Shown here: positions 10,738 to 24,089 of the stretch, one piece after another
How positions within the stretch are numbered: position 1 is the first letter of the stretch
Layout of the letters: every line of letters begins with the position of its first letter
Assembly (NCBI GenBank): GCA_036872755.1
Contig: JAVHNS010000012.1
Span: 248,001 to 312,000 of the forward strand
From: Orbilia blumenaviensis
Taxonomy: Eukaryota > Ascomycota > Orbiliomycetes > Orbiliales > Orbiliaceae
DNA: 64,000 bases
Reading direction: 5' to 3'
Program-made: the position numbers and the translations under genes
Notes under the pieces: model-generated
What the model was told of the DNA's origin: nothing
The model's input: the letters and a program-made list of their open reading frames with translations, nothing else
Database searches by the model: none

Positions 10738-13276
10738 ATGTCGCACCAGAACGGCTACATCTACGGGCCTCCCCCAGCTCCGCCTCCAAAGGCCACAGGG
10801 CCTCCCCCATCATTCAACTCGAGCCAGAATAATCAGTTCTCCCGAGGGAACTATGGCAATCGCGGTCGTGGGAATAATAGGTCTGGTGGACGAGGAAATT
10901 TTAACAATCGGGGAGGCTCAAACCAAAGTCAGGGCCGAGGAGGATATACGAACTTTGGCACCCATCCACCTCATGCATCCCCGCCACAACCATTGTACCC
11001 CGTAGCCGGGGCATACCAGGCACCTGCTGTTCCCCCATATACTCCACCCGCTCATCAGACACCTTCAAACTATAGTACCCCAGCTCCCCCATCAACCTTC
11101 CAGGCCAGGCCTCCCCATCAGGCGAGCCAATATCAACCGCCCCCTCAAGCATTCGGGCATCAACCACCTCCGCCGCAGCCACGCCCGCCTTACCCTCAGC
11201 CGACGGGGTATAACTCGGCACAGACTAATTCATATGGTCAGGCGACAAACCGGTGGCCCCAGCCGAGCCCAGTCCCTCCTCCTCCCCAGCATCAAACCCC
11301 TGCTGCTACCCCCCAGCCCCTAAGATTCTTCCCTCAGCAGCCCCCTCCACCAACCAGCTATGCTCCATCTCAACCACTACACCCTTCCCCAGCTGCAACC
11401 TTCCAACCTAATCAATCTTACGGGAAACCCCCACCGCCTCCTCCACAAACCCCTGCTCAATCCCATAACTCTTTTCCACCTCAAAGTGTTCGACCTCACC
11501 GCTCTTACTCGGATCTTAGAGTAGATGGTCGCGTGCGTCCACCCGCTCCACCTTCCGTCCCAACCTTCTTCGGATCCTCCCCGTCCTCCCTCCCTCAACC
11601 ACCTCCCTCGCTACCCCCCCACCCCCCTCCACCATCTGGTTTCAGCCAGCACATGCCAAACCAGCAACAGCGCCATAACCAACATCATAACCACAATCAA
11701 CATCATAGCCAACATAATCGTAACAACAGAGGAAACTTTGGTCACCGGAACAATGGATTTAACCATGATAGACGTAATAAGGACCGCGGCCATAGAAACC
11801 ACCACCAAAATCAAAACCAGCAATTCCAGGCGCCTCAGAATTCAGATCTTGATATGTCTCCAGAAGAATATGCACTCTGGCTGGCTGCAGGGTAGGCATA
11901 TTAGAGGCCAGCCCTCCATATTCATGCAACACTGTACTGACGCCATCATATAGGGGAAAGATCAAGGGAACAGATATTACACTAAAAGACCCAGCTGAGC
12001 TTGATAAGTGGTTGGAAGAACGAAAGAAAAAGTGGCCAACAGCGGCAAGAATTGCAGAAAGGGTATTCCTCCTCCTCCTCCTCCTCCTCCCCCTCCCTCC
12101 CCCTTATCCTTACCCTTACCATCTACCACCAGTTCCACCCCTTCTACTTTAATTAACCCATGACACCTACTAATACCACCACCACAGAAAGCGGAAGACG
12201 ACGAAAAACAACGTGTAGACCAAAATGAAGCCCTCAAGAAAAAACTTGACTCCCTCAATCAAACGGAATCACAGCTAAGGAAGCGTAAGTTAGACGAGGT
12301 TGTTGATGATGAGGACAAGTCAAAGCAGCAGAGCAAGAAGAAGAAGAAAAAGAAGAAGAAGAAGAGGCCTCAGGACGACGCACCAGTTGCATTCGAGGAA
12401 AACTCGGCCGCTCCGGATGCAGATACAGTGGCTCCTACTGGGGAACCGGAAAGCGTAACAGTGGAAGAGCCAGCGGATGGCCCTTCCGCTGATCCCTCGG
12501 GATCAAATCTCGAAAATGATATCACCGAAGCTGAAGCCGTCACCCTTGCAGCTTTGGAGGAGGACTTTCTCGCGATGGACGAGCTAGTAGAATCCGGAGA
12601 CACTCAACAGGTAGAATTGGTTACCGAATCGGCACTAGAAGGACAGGCCTTGCCTGCTGCAGCCGACCAGGGCGAAGATGTTATTGTTGAAGAGCCATTT
12701 GACAATATGGTCGAGCTGAAAGATGTAGAGGATGCAGCTGCGCCAGAGGCTGATGATGATTCGGAGTCTGTTGCAATGTCTACCTCAACGAATACTGCCG
12801 ACTCTGCTGCTGAAACCGCGGAGGACGGGTCCGATAATGAATCTGGATCTGCTGAAGGGTCCGATGAATCGGACGAAGATGCCCCGCCTGAGGAATCTAC
12901 TGCCAAGCCTTCTGGCTTGCCAGAAAAACCCCCCCCAGCGGCAAACCCTAACAAGCAGAAACAAGTATGTAAGCTGTGGCTGAAGAAGAACTGCAGATAC
13001 GGCGCAAAATGCAAGTATTTGCATGAAGGTGGCGTTCCAAAAACAGACAAGGAACGACGAGAGGAAAAGAAGCAACAAAAGGAAGCCAAGCCAAAGGAAA
13101 TGTCTCTATATGATAAGGTACGTTCAACTTGACCCATGCCTCATTTTACATGTATAAGATAAGGAATATTGGCTAATATGAAACTACAGCTTATGCAAGC
13201 ACAAATGGAAAAGGAAAACGTCAAGCTCCTTCAGGCAATCAACTTCTTTGTTGAGAAGGAAGTTTTGAAGGTTTGA
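10738..13276 (+). CDS. NUFIP1/Rsa1-type CCCH zinc-finger protein
   Basis: Four exons: 10738-11891, 11954-12062, 12188-13117 and 13190-13276, total 2280 nt, 759 aa. Residues 1 to about 330 are Pro/Gln/Gly/Asn-rich, with RGG-like segments near the start and a His/Asn-rich stretch at about 305-350. Around the first intron is the conserved NUFIP1 motif (EYALWLAAGGKIKGTDITL, then PAELDKWLEERKKKWPT). Next comes a lysine run and a long acidic region. A CCCH finger then follows with spacing C-x7-C-x5-C-x3-H (C682, C690, C696, H700) and a charged coiled C-terminus. In the family, Rsa1/NUFIP1 bridges box C/D snoRNP proteins (Snu13/15.5K) and the R2TP complex in the nucleus. The first join (gca gg / g gga) and the last (gat aag / ctt atg) keep phase. 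Confidence 0.85.
12068..12090 (+). repeat. CCT microsatellite in intron 2 of the NUFIP1-like gene
   Basis: A (CCT)n run just inside the 125-nt intron 12063-12187, followed by further C/T-rich sequence up to the CACAG acceptor. Confidence 0.9.
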
Positions 13277-14253
13277 ATTCAAGGTATTTTTCCATGCCCT
13301 CTTCCAAAAGGTACTCTAGGAGGAGACTGTCTCAGCTCCAACCAGACACGCCTGGTAATACTCCCGAAATCTAGGTCTTTTATAGTTTTCTTTCAATTAT
13401 CGTTTTTATTCAACGGGTTATTCAAGCATATTCTGTTTACTATTTCCCCTTCAATAGTCATGTTTACGAGAGAAAGTTGTTATCGTAATACGGGTTTAGG
13501 GCTTTTCTTTTCAGCGAGGCCCAAAAAGTGCTTTCTTTCCTTTCTTTCTTTCCTTTCCTTTTCTTTCCGCTTCCTTTTCTTTTCTTTTTCATTTGATACT
13601 TTCTTTCCCCAGGGGTTAATTTCCGGGCTTGCACTTTTCGAGGAGTCTGTATTATTAAAAGGTATTTTAGCCGGAGAAATGCATTCGATGTGGATGTTCA
13701 GGCGTTTAGAGATAGTGCATAAATGGAATACACGGCCAGACTGGCGTAGTCATCATTTTCAATACCGTTATCAATTCGTTTAGCAAATCAGCCACTGTTG
13801 CTTTCTCGCTTCACAGTCTTCCTGCCCACTGAATAAGCTTTCGAATTCAAAGAGCAACGAATAAACCCCCTTCACATTCGGAGCTTAGCAGAACACGGCA
13901 TTGCATACTCGGATAATAACCACTAGAATCTACTATCGAAATATGAGGTTCGGGAATTAACACAGCCCTCTTGAATAGAATCCATGAACGAGAAACATCA
14001 CTACGGCTGATCGATAGTCTCAAGGAGGCCACAATCCGATTGGTGTTCATACACTACCCATATAATAATGCTAACACTCCCGTAGACAATCCAACATGTC
14101 GATTCGCTACGATTAAACAATGCATACCCTAGTGGTTGCGAGGTATTTTTTGTTACTTTGTGCAATGGGGTTCACATAGAACCCACGAAATACGCAGGCG
14201 CTGCAGCCGTCGCGTTCGGACCACGCATCGCCATTTCCGTACTGCCGCCCTCG

Positions 14254-14274
14254 ATATATATATATATATATATA
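14254..14274. repeat. TA microsatellite
   Basis: Uninterrupted AT/TA dinucleotide run of about 21 bp. Confidence 0.95.
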
Positions 14275-14762
14275 ACCCATCGGGTAATATCCAAGCAATT
14301 ATACACACTGTTATACCTACACGTAGACGTTCTTCATCACTCTAATGTTGTGTTTATCGATCTTCGTTCCATGTACCTTCGAATTGAACCACACCCAACC
14401 CACCCTTTACTCTCGAGGATCTTCACTCAGCCAAAGTTAGGGCCGTAAATGATCACGTGTCCCCCCAAGAAAAGGAGAAATAGAGGAATGCCTAATAGAA
14501 CCATTCTTGATATCATGATATCATGCAATTGATGTACGATGACCCAAGTACCGCCCCGGGGGGCATAGATCTGCAACTGCAAGCCTTGTGCCACCTCCTA
14601 AAACACAGGCATGTGAACATTCGCATACATGTGCTACATATATACTCATAGATATCGATCCACAAGAAAGACTGTAAACCCTTAGCCCTGGAGATCAGAA
14701 TACTCTGGCCTGGTGGACCCTGGTACCCAAACCTAGGGAATCCCTTAAAACGCAATAGCGCG

Positions 14763-14784
14763 ATATATATATATATATATATAT
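14763..14784. repeat. TA microsatellite
   Basis: Second uninterrupted AT dinucleotide run, about 0.5 kb from the first. Confidence 0.95.
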
Positions 14785-17700
14785 TGACAGTGTCACAGAG
14801 TATATGTAGTACTATGCCAAACGGTAAGCTCGGTACTAGTATACATTGACGATGTATTTGATTAATTAAAATTATAAATTTACAGGAGCCTTATCGGAGC
14901 TTCAGTCCATCTGATACGTAGAATTTGAAAGAGTACATATGTAAGTACATGCCCAATAAATACTGCCCCCCGAGGAAATATACCAAAGCTAAAGAACCGC
15001 AAGAACCGCATAGCCCAATAGGCTAGAACTTACAGGGTTAAGAAGTTCCTATATATATATACATATATCAGGATTACCGTTCAATGGAGAGTTTATAGGT
15101 ACACAGCATGTAAGTGTTTGGTCCTAGGTATCAGGCTAACGCAGCTAAGGAGATGATCTTTACAAACGTGTCAATACCTTAACGGAGCTCCAACCGTAGT
15201 ACCAAACTATATCACTTGTAAACCTGGCTAAGTATTTGTATACGCAGTAACCTAAACCTGTCATTATCAAGTCCAACGTAAGTTAACTTCCAACTATTTG
15301 GCTCTAACACTTCGGAACGCAATAGAAATAAGTTTCTTGCCGGCCGCCCAAACGACTGGGTTTACGTATGCTGTAGTACAAAGCCTTAATTCTGTAGGAG
15401 CTCTTCATCCCATATTTTTTAACCTCCTGTTATTTCCGCAATGTATATGAAATTACAATCACGGGTCACGCTACGAAAAAATTGTAGTCTCGGTAGTACC
15501 GATTATGGTTACCTCATTTAAGACTAGCCTCTGGCTGCGTTGTAGATGTTGTATTTGTGCCACCTTTGATGGAGAGATAGGGCGGAAACTTGGAGGCCCT
15601 GGATAATTCATTAGTAGGTATATCTGTTACATGTATGTATACAGCTGCGTGGTTTGAACTTTGGGTGCTGAGAAAACTCTTGGGTGTCCTCCTTACCATT
15701 ATGGATCTATGGATAAGCTAATTAAACCAGGTCTACGAACATTTGAATTTCTGGGTCACAGTTGTGGTCAACAGCGTCTGGGACCGAGACTAGGTTCCCT
15801 GATAAGGGAAAGGGCTTCATGGATTCAATTCTGGAACTTTGTGCAATTACAAATCTAGATTCAGGATACCTATGAGATTTCTACTTGGGTAACAACGATC
15901 AGAAGAAAAAAAAATCCAAACGGCGACGTTGAATAAAGCCTTAACATTACAATAACATAACTATAACCATGAAACCGCGTCTAAAAGAGCGATTAGATTG
16001 CATTCATTGTCAGAATATTGGTGAGCTCAGGAGCAATTGACAACCAACCAACCATTTTGTGAATCCCCTCGGGATCAACGGCTAGATTAGTAATTCCGCC
16101 TTCAAAGCTTCGTCAACTAATTTCTGAAAGGCATCAACAAACATTCTTCTTCTTCTTGCGTCCCTAGCCTAGAACTAATTTCAAACGAAGGATCAATTGT
16201 GCATCCTTCAACTAATTACCAAACCTTAAACTCCAACCACCTCTAAATAAAGCTCCCGACTTCCATCAGTCGATCATATATGATAACACAAACACCTATT
16301 GCACAAGTCGTTTTCTTCTGAATAATTCAGATATCCAGGTCTTACAAGCTTTGATCAAGGGTTGTCTCGAGAGCCTGTAAAAACAAAGACAGATGATCGA
16401 TATTACGGGCATCAAGGAATATAGGCCAGGCAATCTGCAACTTAGGAGTTTCGAGGACGATGTGCGAGCTAAGAGAGGTAATATCACGATTCGCGATAAG
16501 TTGTACAAAGTGGTTAACGCTGGTCATTTCCAGGGTCTTGATCTGCATAAATCGCTCTCGGATTTCCTGAATACCACCCTTTTAGTATGGTACTTTGGGT
16601 CTTATCAACTGTCACAAAGGTATTTTGGCTTTCACGCTCACATTTGCCGTTTATCTGACAGTCCCATGTAAAAGCTTGAAGACCCTGAGTGAGGTTTCAG
16701 ACATCGGACGTAGCAATGTCAAACTTGCAATACCTTCCGATGTCAGAATCGATATTCCTTAGTATGCGATACGTGGCAAATGATTAGGATTGAAAATACA
16801 TGTTACAACTGACTCGAGTGTAAAGGCATCAGGGAAAGCCCTGAGACGGGCTTCTAACACACACTAGTTTCCGGGCGATAGCAAGGGTTCTTGGTAGGCA
16901 TTCCGCTGTTAACATGTTTTGTTTACTTCTTAAGCTTTGTTTCCCGGGATATTCTAGGCCTTTGTTCTCTCCGTATAACAAGGCGCCAGCGGAAATGCCT
17001 GTGTAACCATTGCAAGACATCTTCTATTTTTTCTGATACATGGCGCTGGGATTGTCGAGTTGTTAACTTGTGCAGCCTGGTGAGCTTGAGCGCCAAATGA
17101 AGACAGTGCTCAAGCTCGAGGACGGTAAGTTCCAGATCACGTAGGTACGTACCCCTCACTTATGCTTTCAAAAGTACCGATGCACTAGTACTAGCTACCT
17201 TCTAACTTGTTTGACATGAAACGTCTATAATATAAGGTTATTAACCGAGATAAAACATTCTGCTTTGCCGAAATTCGAAATCCGACACTTCGTGCAGCTT
17301 GTGAGATCTTAATGCGAGAAAATATAGATGAACAACAACAAACCAAAAAAAAAAAGTGCTTATCACATTTAAAAAATCTGGGGTCATCCTCGTATCTGGA
17401 TAACCTGACGAGTACGAGGTGCCAGAGCTGCATGGTGCCATAAATCGGCCATTGTGAGAGATATATTGTTATGTCAACACAAAGAGGTCTGTGGTTGGCT
17501 GATATGTCGCTGGCGATATTGAAACAACTGTTGTCCGCCTTCAGATGCAGAAATTGCCACGAAGCTGAGTGGGTTGGTGGGCCAGCGGTGAGGTTGACGG
17601 ATTAGTTGCTTTGTAATTCTGTAGTCAGAGCAAGACTTGTCACAGCTCATTATAGAGCACACCCTTTTCTTTCTCGAATCTACAACAAAGGTTTGGTTTT

Positions 17701-20700
17701 GAATAGCACGGCGTGCACGCAGCCACAATTGCAATTTTTAATGTTCTGTGAGTCTCGAAGGGTCGAATACAACACAAATGCGGGCCTTCTCAATCAGAAT
17801 TAATCTACTAACTACTTAATCGAGTACAGGCGGCGTCGGCTTCGCCGAACGTGAGCTATTTACGTAGAATTCCGAAATTCACTTACACTGAGTCTTTGCT
17901 GGCACCAGCCGGGAATAGTTCCCGAGGTTGAGGAAATTTACAACACCAAGACCGGATTAACTGTGAAGAAATCCGTCCCAGTAGAGTGGATGCTGGATTC
18001 ACAATGGGCCAATATCCGAAAAACCCCGTTCCTGCATAAAATGCACAAAGTGTGCACCCCGAATGCGAAGGTGTCGGCCGAGCTTCCAAGGGCCATGAGA
18101 TGTTGCGTGTTGGTTTAATTCTAAACAGAAGGGAAGGGAAGAAAAGAGCAGATTCAGAGTCGCACTCGGACCAGGCGGGTTTATAATTGGGTCATGAGAG
18201 CTGCCTCGTATCTACGAAGCATGGGTAAGCGAAAGTCGGGGTGATAGAATGTTCGATCTCGTAACTTCTGACTAGGATTATTTTTAATATGACGGTGATT
18301 GTGGGGGAGTTTGCACAGCTGCTAATAGGTGTGTCTGCGATATTAATATACTTGATGTTTGTGGCTACCGGAAAAACGTCTTTGACAAGAACTGGCAGAT
18401 GTCATTAGGCCATGTGCCAAAGAATCTTCCCATCAAGTTCTCCATGGTTAGCGTAGCTCACTAGCAACGGTATTGGAACTTCCAAGGGAGCGGCAGCATT
18501 GTCTGTTGGTTGGGTTGGGACAATTCCATATACCCCTGCATCAGCCATCAACCGCAGGAGTTCTATTCAGCCTGGAAGCTGAAAATCAGACCATGCTGAG
18601 GTTTTTTCGACGGTAAAATGAACTGTGGCGTTCATTGAAAGGCCTCCGCCCTTACTGCGGTATGCCGTTGGTCCCTTGGTGCACGTTAGATATCTTGTCG
18701 TGGAGTTGCTGCGGCTGATATATATTGGCCTTGACGGATGGTGTCCTGGTCGTTAGAGTCTCACCAAGCGAACTCGAAATGCATATGTGGGTGTCTTAGA
18801 CATATCCCGCTTGTCGATTGCAATTGTCACATAGGAGAAGCTTAGAATTCAGCAGGTCCTTAGCCCTCCTCAACTCAGAATGTCGCCTCCTGCCAATTGA
18901 CCAAGGCCTGGACCCTCCTGATGGCTGGCTTGGGGCGCTGGGGTGTTCCGGGAGATCAACAAAGGACGTTAGCGTTTTGGAGGCCTGTGCTGTCAAGCTG
19001 CTTCCCTCGCTTCCATCAGCCATACGCACCAGTAAAAACGTCAACCGTCGTCGGCTTCTCCTTCCGCAGAAAAAAAAAGAAGCCATCAAACCTAAAGAAG
19101 GGGGGAGGACAGGTCGGTATGTTGATTCCAACGACGTCTCCTGCATAAGAGATTCGATTCGATCCTTCAACCTCGCCTCGCTGCGTTATCATATTATCGT
19201 GGGCTTGCAAAATTTTCTAAACGCTATTACAGAAATAGTGATATATGGGGCGAAGAGGATGAATTTAGGTTGCAGTGACCGACCCAAAGAGCTAATCCCT
19301 CCCGCCGACCTCCACGTTGTCACATTTTTGTCATTTCCGTCTGCATGAGATCCACGCAAGGGTCGGAAGGGAAGATTTTTCTCTCTCAGTCCATCTTTAC
19401 AATTCCCACGTGTGGGCTTGCGTGATGAGCGATAAAAATGGGGACTTTAAGATAGTTTACGACAAGGCACCGAGATGTTGGGACCATCCGGTTTAATCGA
19501 GATTTACGATACAACCTAAACAATCAGAATTCTCCGATGAAGCCAATGGAGGAGAGGATAGACGAGAGATCATACGACTTCAAGCCAAACGGCTTCCGAT
19601 GCTCAAATTTCAAGAGTGGCGCTGCGGACCAAGAAGGCCAACGAGGAGCTCAGATATCCAACACGGCCGGGACGGCCGGCAAGGCCTTGTTTTTCTTTCT
19701 TTCTCGAATTTTGTTCCTGTGTAACATTCAAAATGGCGTGTTGTGGGATCGCCAGAGACAACTCCAATGTCGGAAAATCCTTCGGTCCGTGTCTTAGCCG
19801 TAGCCATTGAACTGCGGTGCGGCCCCTTCGCAGTCGGAAATGCAAATAAAAGCACCTACGGTTGATGTTCTACGTAGCACTCGAAGGGGGACAGCGCCCC
19901 TCGATTAATCGATTGAGATCCGAATTTGATTCTCTCCATCGATTTTCCAAAATTACTGTGGCAGATATCAACCACGTGGATGAATAGCTAGCTCTATACT
20001 ACGGCTTATTATAGTTCTCCGCACAGATGAATTGTAAAACCATTGTGGAGGTCGAGATCCATTTTCACAAACAACCGGTGACAAAGCTAAATTCTAAAGT
20101 ATAGTTTTCCCCAGAATGCTATTAATCTGGGATTCGTCAGCGCGTTGTCATGTCCTCCTAACTGTCTGTGTCTTACGCCATGGTTTTGAGCGCATTGGTG
20201 AGGACCGGCATACCGGCATCTATGAGGCACGAATAGTCAGATAGCTAAAGTATCGTGTTGGCTGAGCGAGTAAGCTGTCAGCTCGAAAGTGGGTACTTTT
20301 CAGATGAGGGCGGCTGCTAAAGTATTTTATCCAGCCTTGGGCCATCGACGTCGGGGTAGGTACGCAATACATCCCGACATGTTTAGCCGTAGTCTCAATT
20401 AAAAACATTTAAAATCCGATAATTTTCTTTGTGCGTGTTGAGAGTGGGGTGTTAACATGTTTCGGTTTCCAAGAAACAAAAAAAGAAAGAATCCCTTTAG
20501 AGGAGAAAGAAAGAAAGAATCTGAATGGCACCGGCGCATTCGCCGTTGTCGTAGACGAGAGGCGAGGGCTTTTCAAAAGTGGGTCAAGCACACCCATTCC
20601 TGCTTGATATTTTGGCTCTTCTGCCAATCAAATGCCTCGATTGGCACTGAAGGCTCGAGGTGGAAGAGATCTCGTCTTCGGCTCTTGTTAACGAGATGGC

Positions 20701-22484
20701 CCCGAAGATTGCATCAAGTATCATGTACCCGTGCGGTTGGCAAAAAGAGTACGTATGGGTACATGTACTGGTCCTTGCATCACGCAGCCTTCCGACGTCC
20801 GACGATGCATCGATGTGGGTGTTTATTTACTTCTTTAGACATCTTCTTATTTCTGCGTACCGTCACCCAGTTTCAAGATTGTACTACGGAACCTTTGGAC
20901 TGATACACGAAAATCCAGGATACCAGGCGAGACGAAGCTTTGTGTGGTCGTATATTCGACTGACACCGAATCGGCGCGAAATGGACCCTGTGGGGAATCG
21001 AATGACCTGAACTCCTCTCGCCCTCTCATCACGTCCCTAGGATCTTGCTAGCGCGGATATGGGAGATCGAAGCTAGACTTCCTATCTGTGGCTATTTCGT
21101 GCAGCCCTCCTAGCCTTTGTAGCTAGGGATGAAATTGAGCAAGGGATACCCATCCCGTCCCTTCAAAAAAATGTGGGAAAAGAAGAAACGTCACCCATTG
21201 CAAGATGCAAGAGATGACCTCCTCCTCCAAACGACCTTTGTCATAGTCCTCCAGAAACGTTCAGAGGAGGGGAAAGGAGCACTCCCTGACCTCAAAGCTG
21301 GATGCGGAGACTCGGCTCTGCAGCTCTAATACCGCCAACTGTCCATTATGATCATGATCAGCGAAGCAGGAAAAGGCTCAATATGCGACCGAAAGAACCG
21401 TTCTTGAACAACCCCTGCGTGAACTCCAAGGCATTAGAACGTGGGCGAACACCGCGCTTCGGCCAACCAGCGGTCAGGTCTGGCCAGTCCAGCCCAGGGG
21501 TGCGTACAGGCCCAAAAGGAATACGGGAGCGAGATAATCGCAACGGGTACCTCAGTGGGACAGGAACGGTACGCTTCAGATTTTTTTCTTTTTCTTGGAT
21601 TTTGTTCGTTCATGGAACTCTCCGAGAGTGCTTGACAAGTCACATCCATCTCCACAGCAAGAAAAAACGACCTGGCCAGTGACAAGAGGTTCTGAGGTCC
21701 AACCCAAAAATGAGATACCAGGGGACTTCTTTAGTCAAAAGATGGCCTGGTTCGTATCCCCCCCTTGCTTTTTCTTTGTGGGAGGAACTTGTGATAAAAC
21801 TGCTGGCCTGTCTCATCGCGATGTTAGAAAAAATGTTGATTATCTTCCCAAATCCTGCTCTGTTACTCCTGCTTCTTACTCCTACGCCTCCAAGATCCTC
21901 GCTCCCCTTGCATCCACCGAACTCTGCCGTCGATAACCTGTACCGTTTGCAGTCAGATAATAATCATCCGCTACAACATCCCTTCGACTGAATAGTTGCT
22001 TAGTTATACCTACAATTGACTAGGCCAGGGCAGGGTTCAGATCCAGCAATTGCGTCTTACCAACGCACATACAGGGTAAAATAGGCATTTGCATTCTGGA
22101 TGAGTTTATAGAAGCATCTATGCCCACCACGCCGCCCTCTACAAATACCTGCCGGCCCGCCCAGAGATTTTGATGCGTGTGTCAAACATTAATAACTAGC
22201 ACACTATTTATTCTTTCTCACGATTCTAGTCTTCTTCTCTTGTTTCTGACGTATTCGATTTGGGGGATTGTTTGACAAGTTTCGACCACACCTTGACCAG
22301 ATTTGAAGATTACTTGGAGGAAGGTGGATGCAAATATTATCTCTTGCATATCCACTTGCATATAATTAAAAGAAATACTTTTGTGGTACATGAACCTAAG
22401 ATAGAGTACGAGTTTCATCGTTTGAACTCGTACTTAATACCATAGCTTATCGATCGTCTTGCTGGCTTTGATACATAACAAGTT

Positions 22485-24089
22485 ATGTCTTCGCCTGTGA
22501 CATCGTCCTCTTCGACAGGAACACTAGTCGAGCCTTTCGATTCTTACACCTACCAACAAACACCCAGAAGAAAATCATCGTCATCCCATGGGTCTTCGGT
22601 CACTATGATTACGACCTATCCCTCGAATGAGGAAGAGTTTTCACGATTTCCTGAAGCAGTCAGGAGAAAGGTACATACATACATGCCCACATAATTCCTG
22701 CCAGCCTGTCTCAGTCCATATGCCCCATCTGGTGGATATCGAAGTTTGCTAAATATTCTCTGGCTTCGGCTGCAACAGTACTTTAGTAGCGTAGAGCGGC
22801 TTCGACTAACCCAAAAGTCGAACAACACTCGATTAGCCTGTGCCAACGCAACAGCCTCCTCCGCACGACCCGGATCGAATTCCTCGGACTGTTACAACTA
22901 TAAGAGACTAAGTGTTCTACGGCACCCGCATAGTCACAATAAGAAAGAAGACGTTAAACCGCCAATTGCAATACCCCCTCAGCTTTTGCTTGCCGAGTCC
23001 GATGTTCTGTGGTATTTGAGATTGCCGGACTCGATCAAGAGGAAGTATTTCTCCAAAGAAGAACGCAATATATTACAACGACGATGCCAGGAGCTCTTCC
23101 CTGACTCTGTTGTTGATCGAACAATATATCTTTTACCGCCACGATACGCCAACAGGAGCCTAACAACTCTAACAAGTCATTCGTCAGCGTCTATTAATAT
23201 CTACGAGGCGACTATCGAAAAGGAGAACAACGATTTCGACCAATCGTATAAGTATCTTGACTTTCTCGACCGGCCCTCTTCTAGGTCAAGCTCTTTGGAG
23301 GATACAACAACCGATTTCTCTTCACTTGCCCTTCCAATGCAGAACTTCGAACCAACCCCCCTGAAAGCGGCTCCCGCGCCAGTCGACATGACATCCCGAC
23401 GGCTCATGAGGAGGTCGATGTCTCTGACGAAGAACTTTAGACAATCTCGATCATCGTTCACTGGTTTTGTTTTCACTGCTTCCACTCCGACAACTCGCTC
23501 TCACTCACATTCCCATTCTCTTTCTTACGACTCCATGCGAAGTTCTCTTGTGGGAACTGCACTGGAACATGATGCGACATTCTGGCAAGACCCTGATGCC
23601 CGACATAAACTCCGACTTTATCTCGCATCTCCCCAGAACTTCGACGAGGCAATCGAGTTTGGGTTCCCATCGTTGGCAAATGACAATGATGCTTCGACCA
23701 AGAAATCTGAAGTTGTCGAGACCGTTTCGATAGTTACGGATGAGCCTGAAGAGAAGGCCCTGAACACTGGTCTTCGACCAAGACCCGCAACAAGTGGAGG
23801 GGTCGAGTCTAGCTCGCGACAAAACTCACGAAGCCTCAACATACCATCAAGGCTCGACAATCGAGAAATGACACTTCGCATGACGTTGACTCGGAAAGAC
23901 CTTCGAGCTCATGAGGAAGAGATCTACGGCTGGCAACAGCCATTGCGGAGCCCCCTAGGCCCACCGGATAGCCCGCTATCACCACTTGATACTTCTATTC
24001 CACCTCTCAGCCCCATAGCTGCTGGGAGCCAAAAGAAGAACACTACAAAAGGCTGGAAAAAGATCTGGAAAAAGATCAGCCACGTCTAA
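22485..24089 (+). CDS. Conserved-looking fungal protein, function unknown
   Basis: Two exons, 22485-22670 and 22779-24089 (1497 nt, 498 aa), joined over a 108-nt intron in phase 0 (aga aag / tac ttt). The join produces FPEAVRRKYFSSVERLRL, which looks like a folded helical segment. A similar second segment follows at about residues 135-165: LWYLRLPDSIKRKYFSKEERNILQRR. Both share the pattern P-x-x-(V/I)-(R/K)-R-K-Y-F-S, so the protein has an internal repeat of a short motif. The rest is Ser/Thr-rich and probably disordered. It has no signal peptide or membrane segment and ends in a basic Lys/Trp-rich tail (KGWKKIWKKISHV). No catalytic residues are seen and no name is assigned. Confidence 0.75.

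Larger units (their letters stand above)
13277..22484. other. 9.2-kb stretch without a convincing gene
   Basis: It begins with the 3' UTR of the NUFIP1-like gene, including a CTTT/CCTTT pyrimidine tract (about 13527-13608). Two TA microsatellites lie at 14254-14274 and 14763-14784. The longest open frames (18818-19348 plus, 18796-19170 minus, 20457-20903 plus, 21302-21682 plus) overlap in several frames and show no domain, signal peptide or consistent splice context. No transposase, reverse transcriptase or terminal repeats were recognised. Old decayed sequence or non-coding RNA genes cannot be excluded. Confidence 0.6.

Noticed and set aside
12604..13137. 177-codon minus frame
   Set aside because: Antisense to the acidic exon of the NUFIP1-like gene; Ser-rich composition is the mirror of its Glu/Asp/Ala codons.
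16342..16671. Overlapping frames on both strands with a protein-like look and a CAG acceptor
   Set aside because: Fewer than 95 codons each, mutually antisense, no family match and no partner exons that extend the frame.
18413..18760. Minus-strand frame of about 110 codons with one internal TGA
   Set aside because: A possible gene relic, but no recognisable family; the length with one stop is within chance for a 9-kb region read in six frames.
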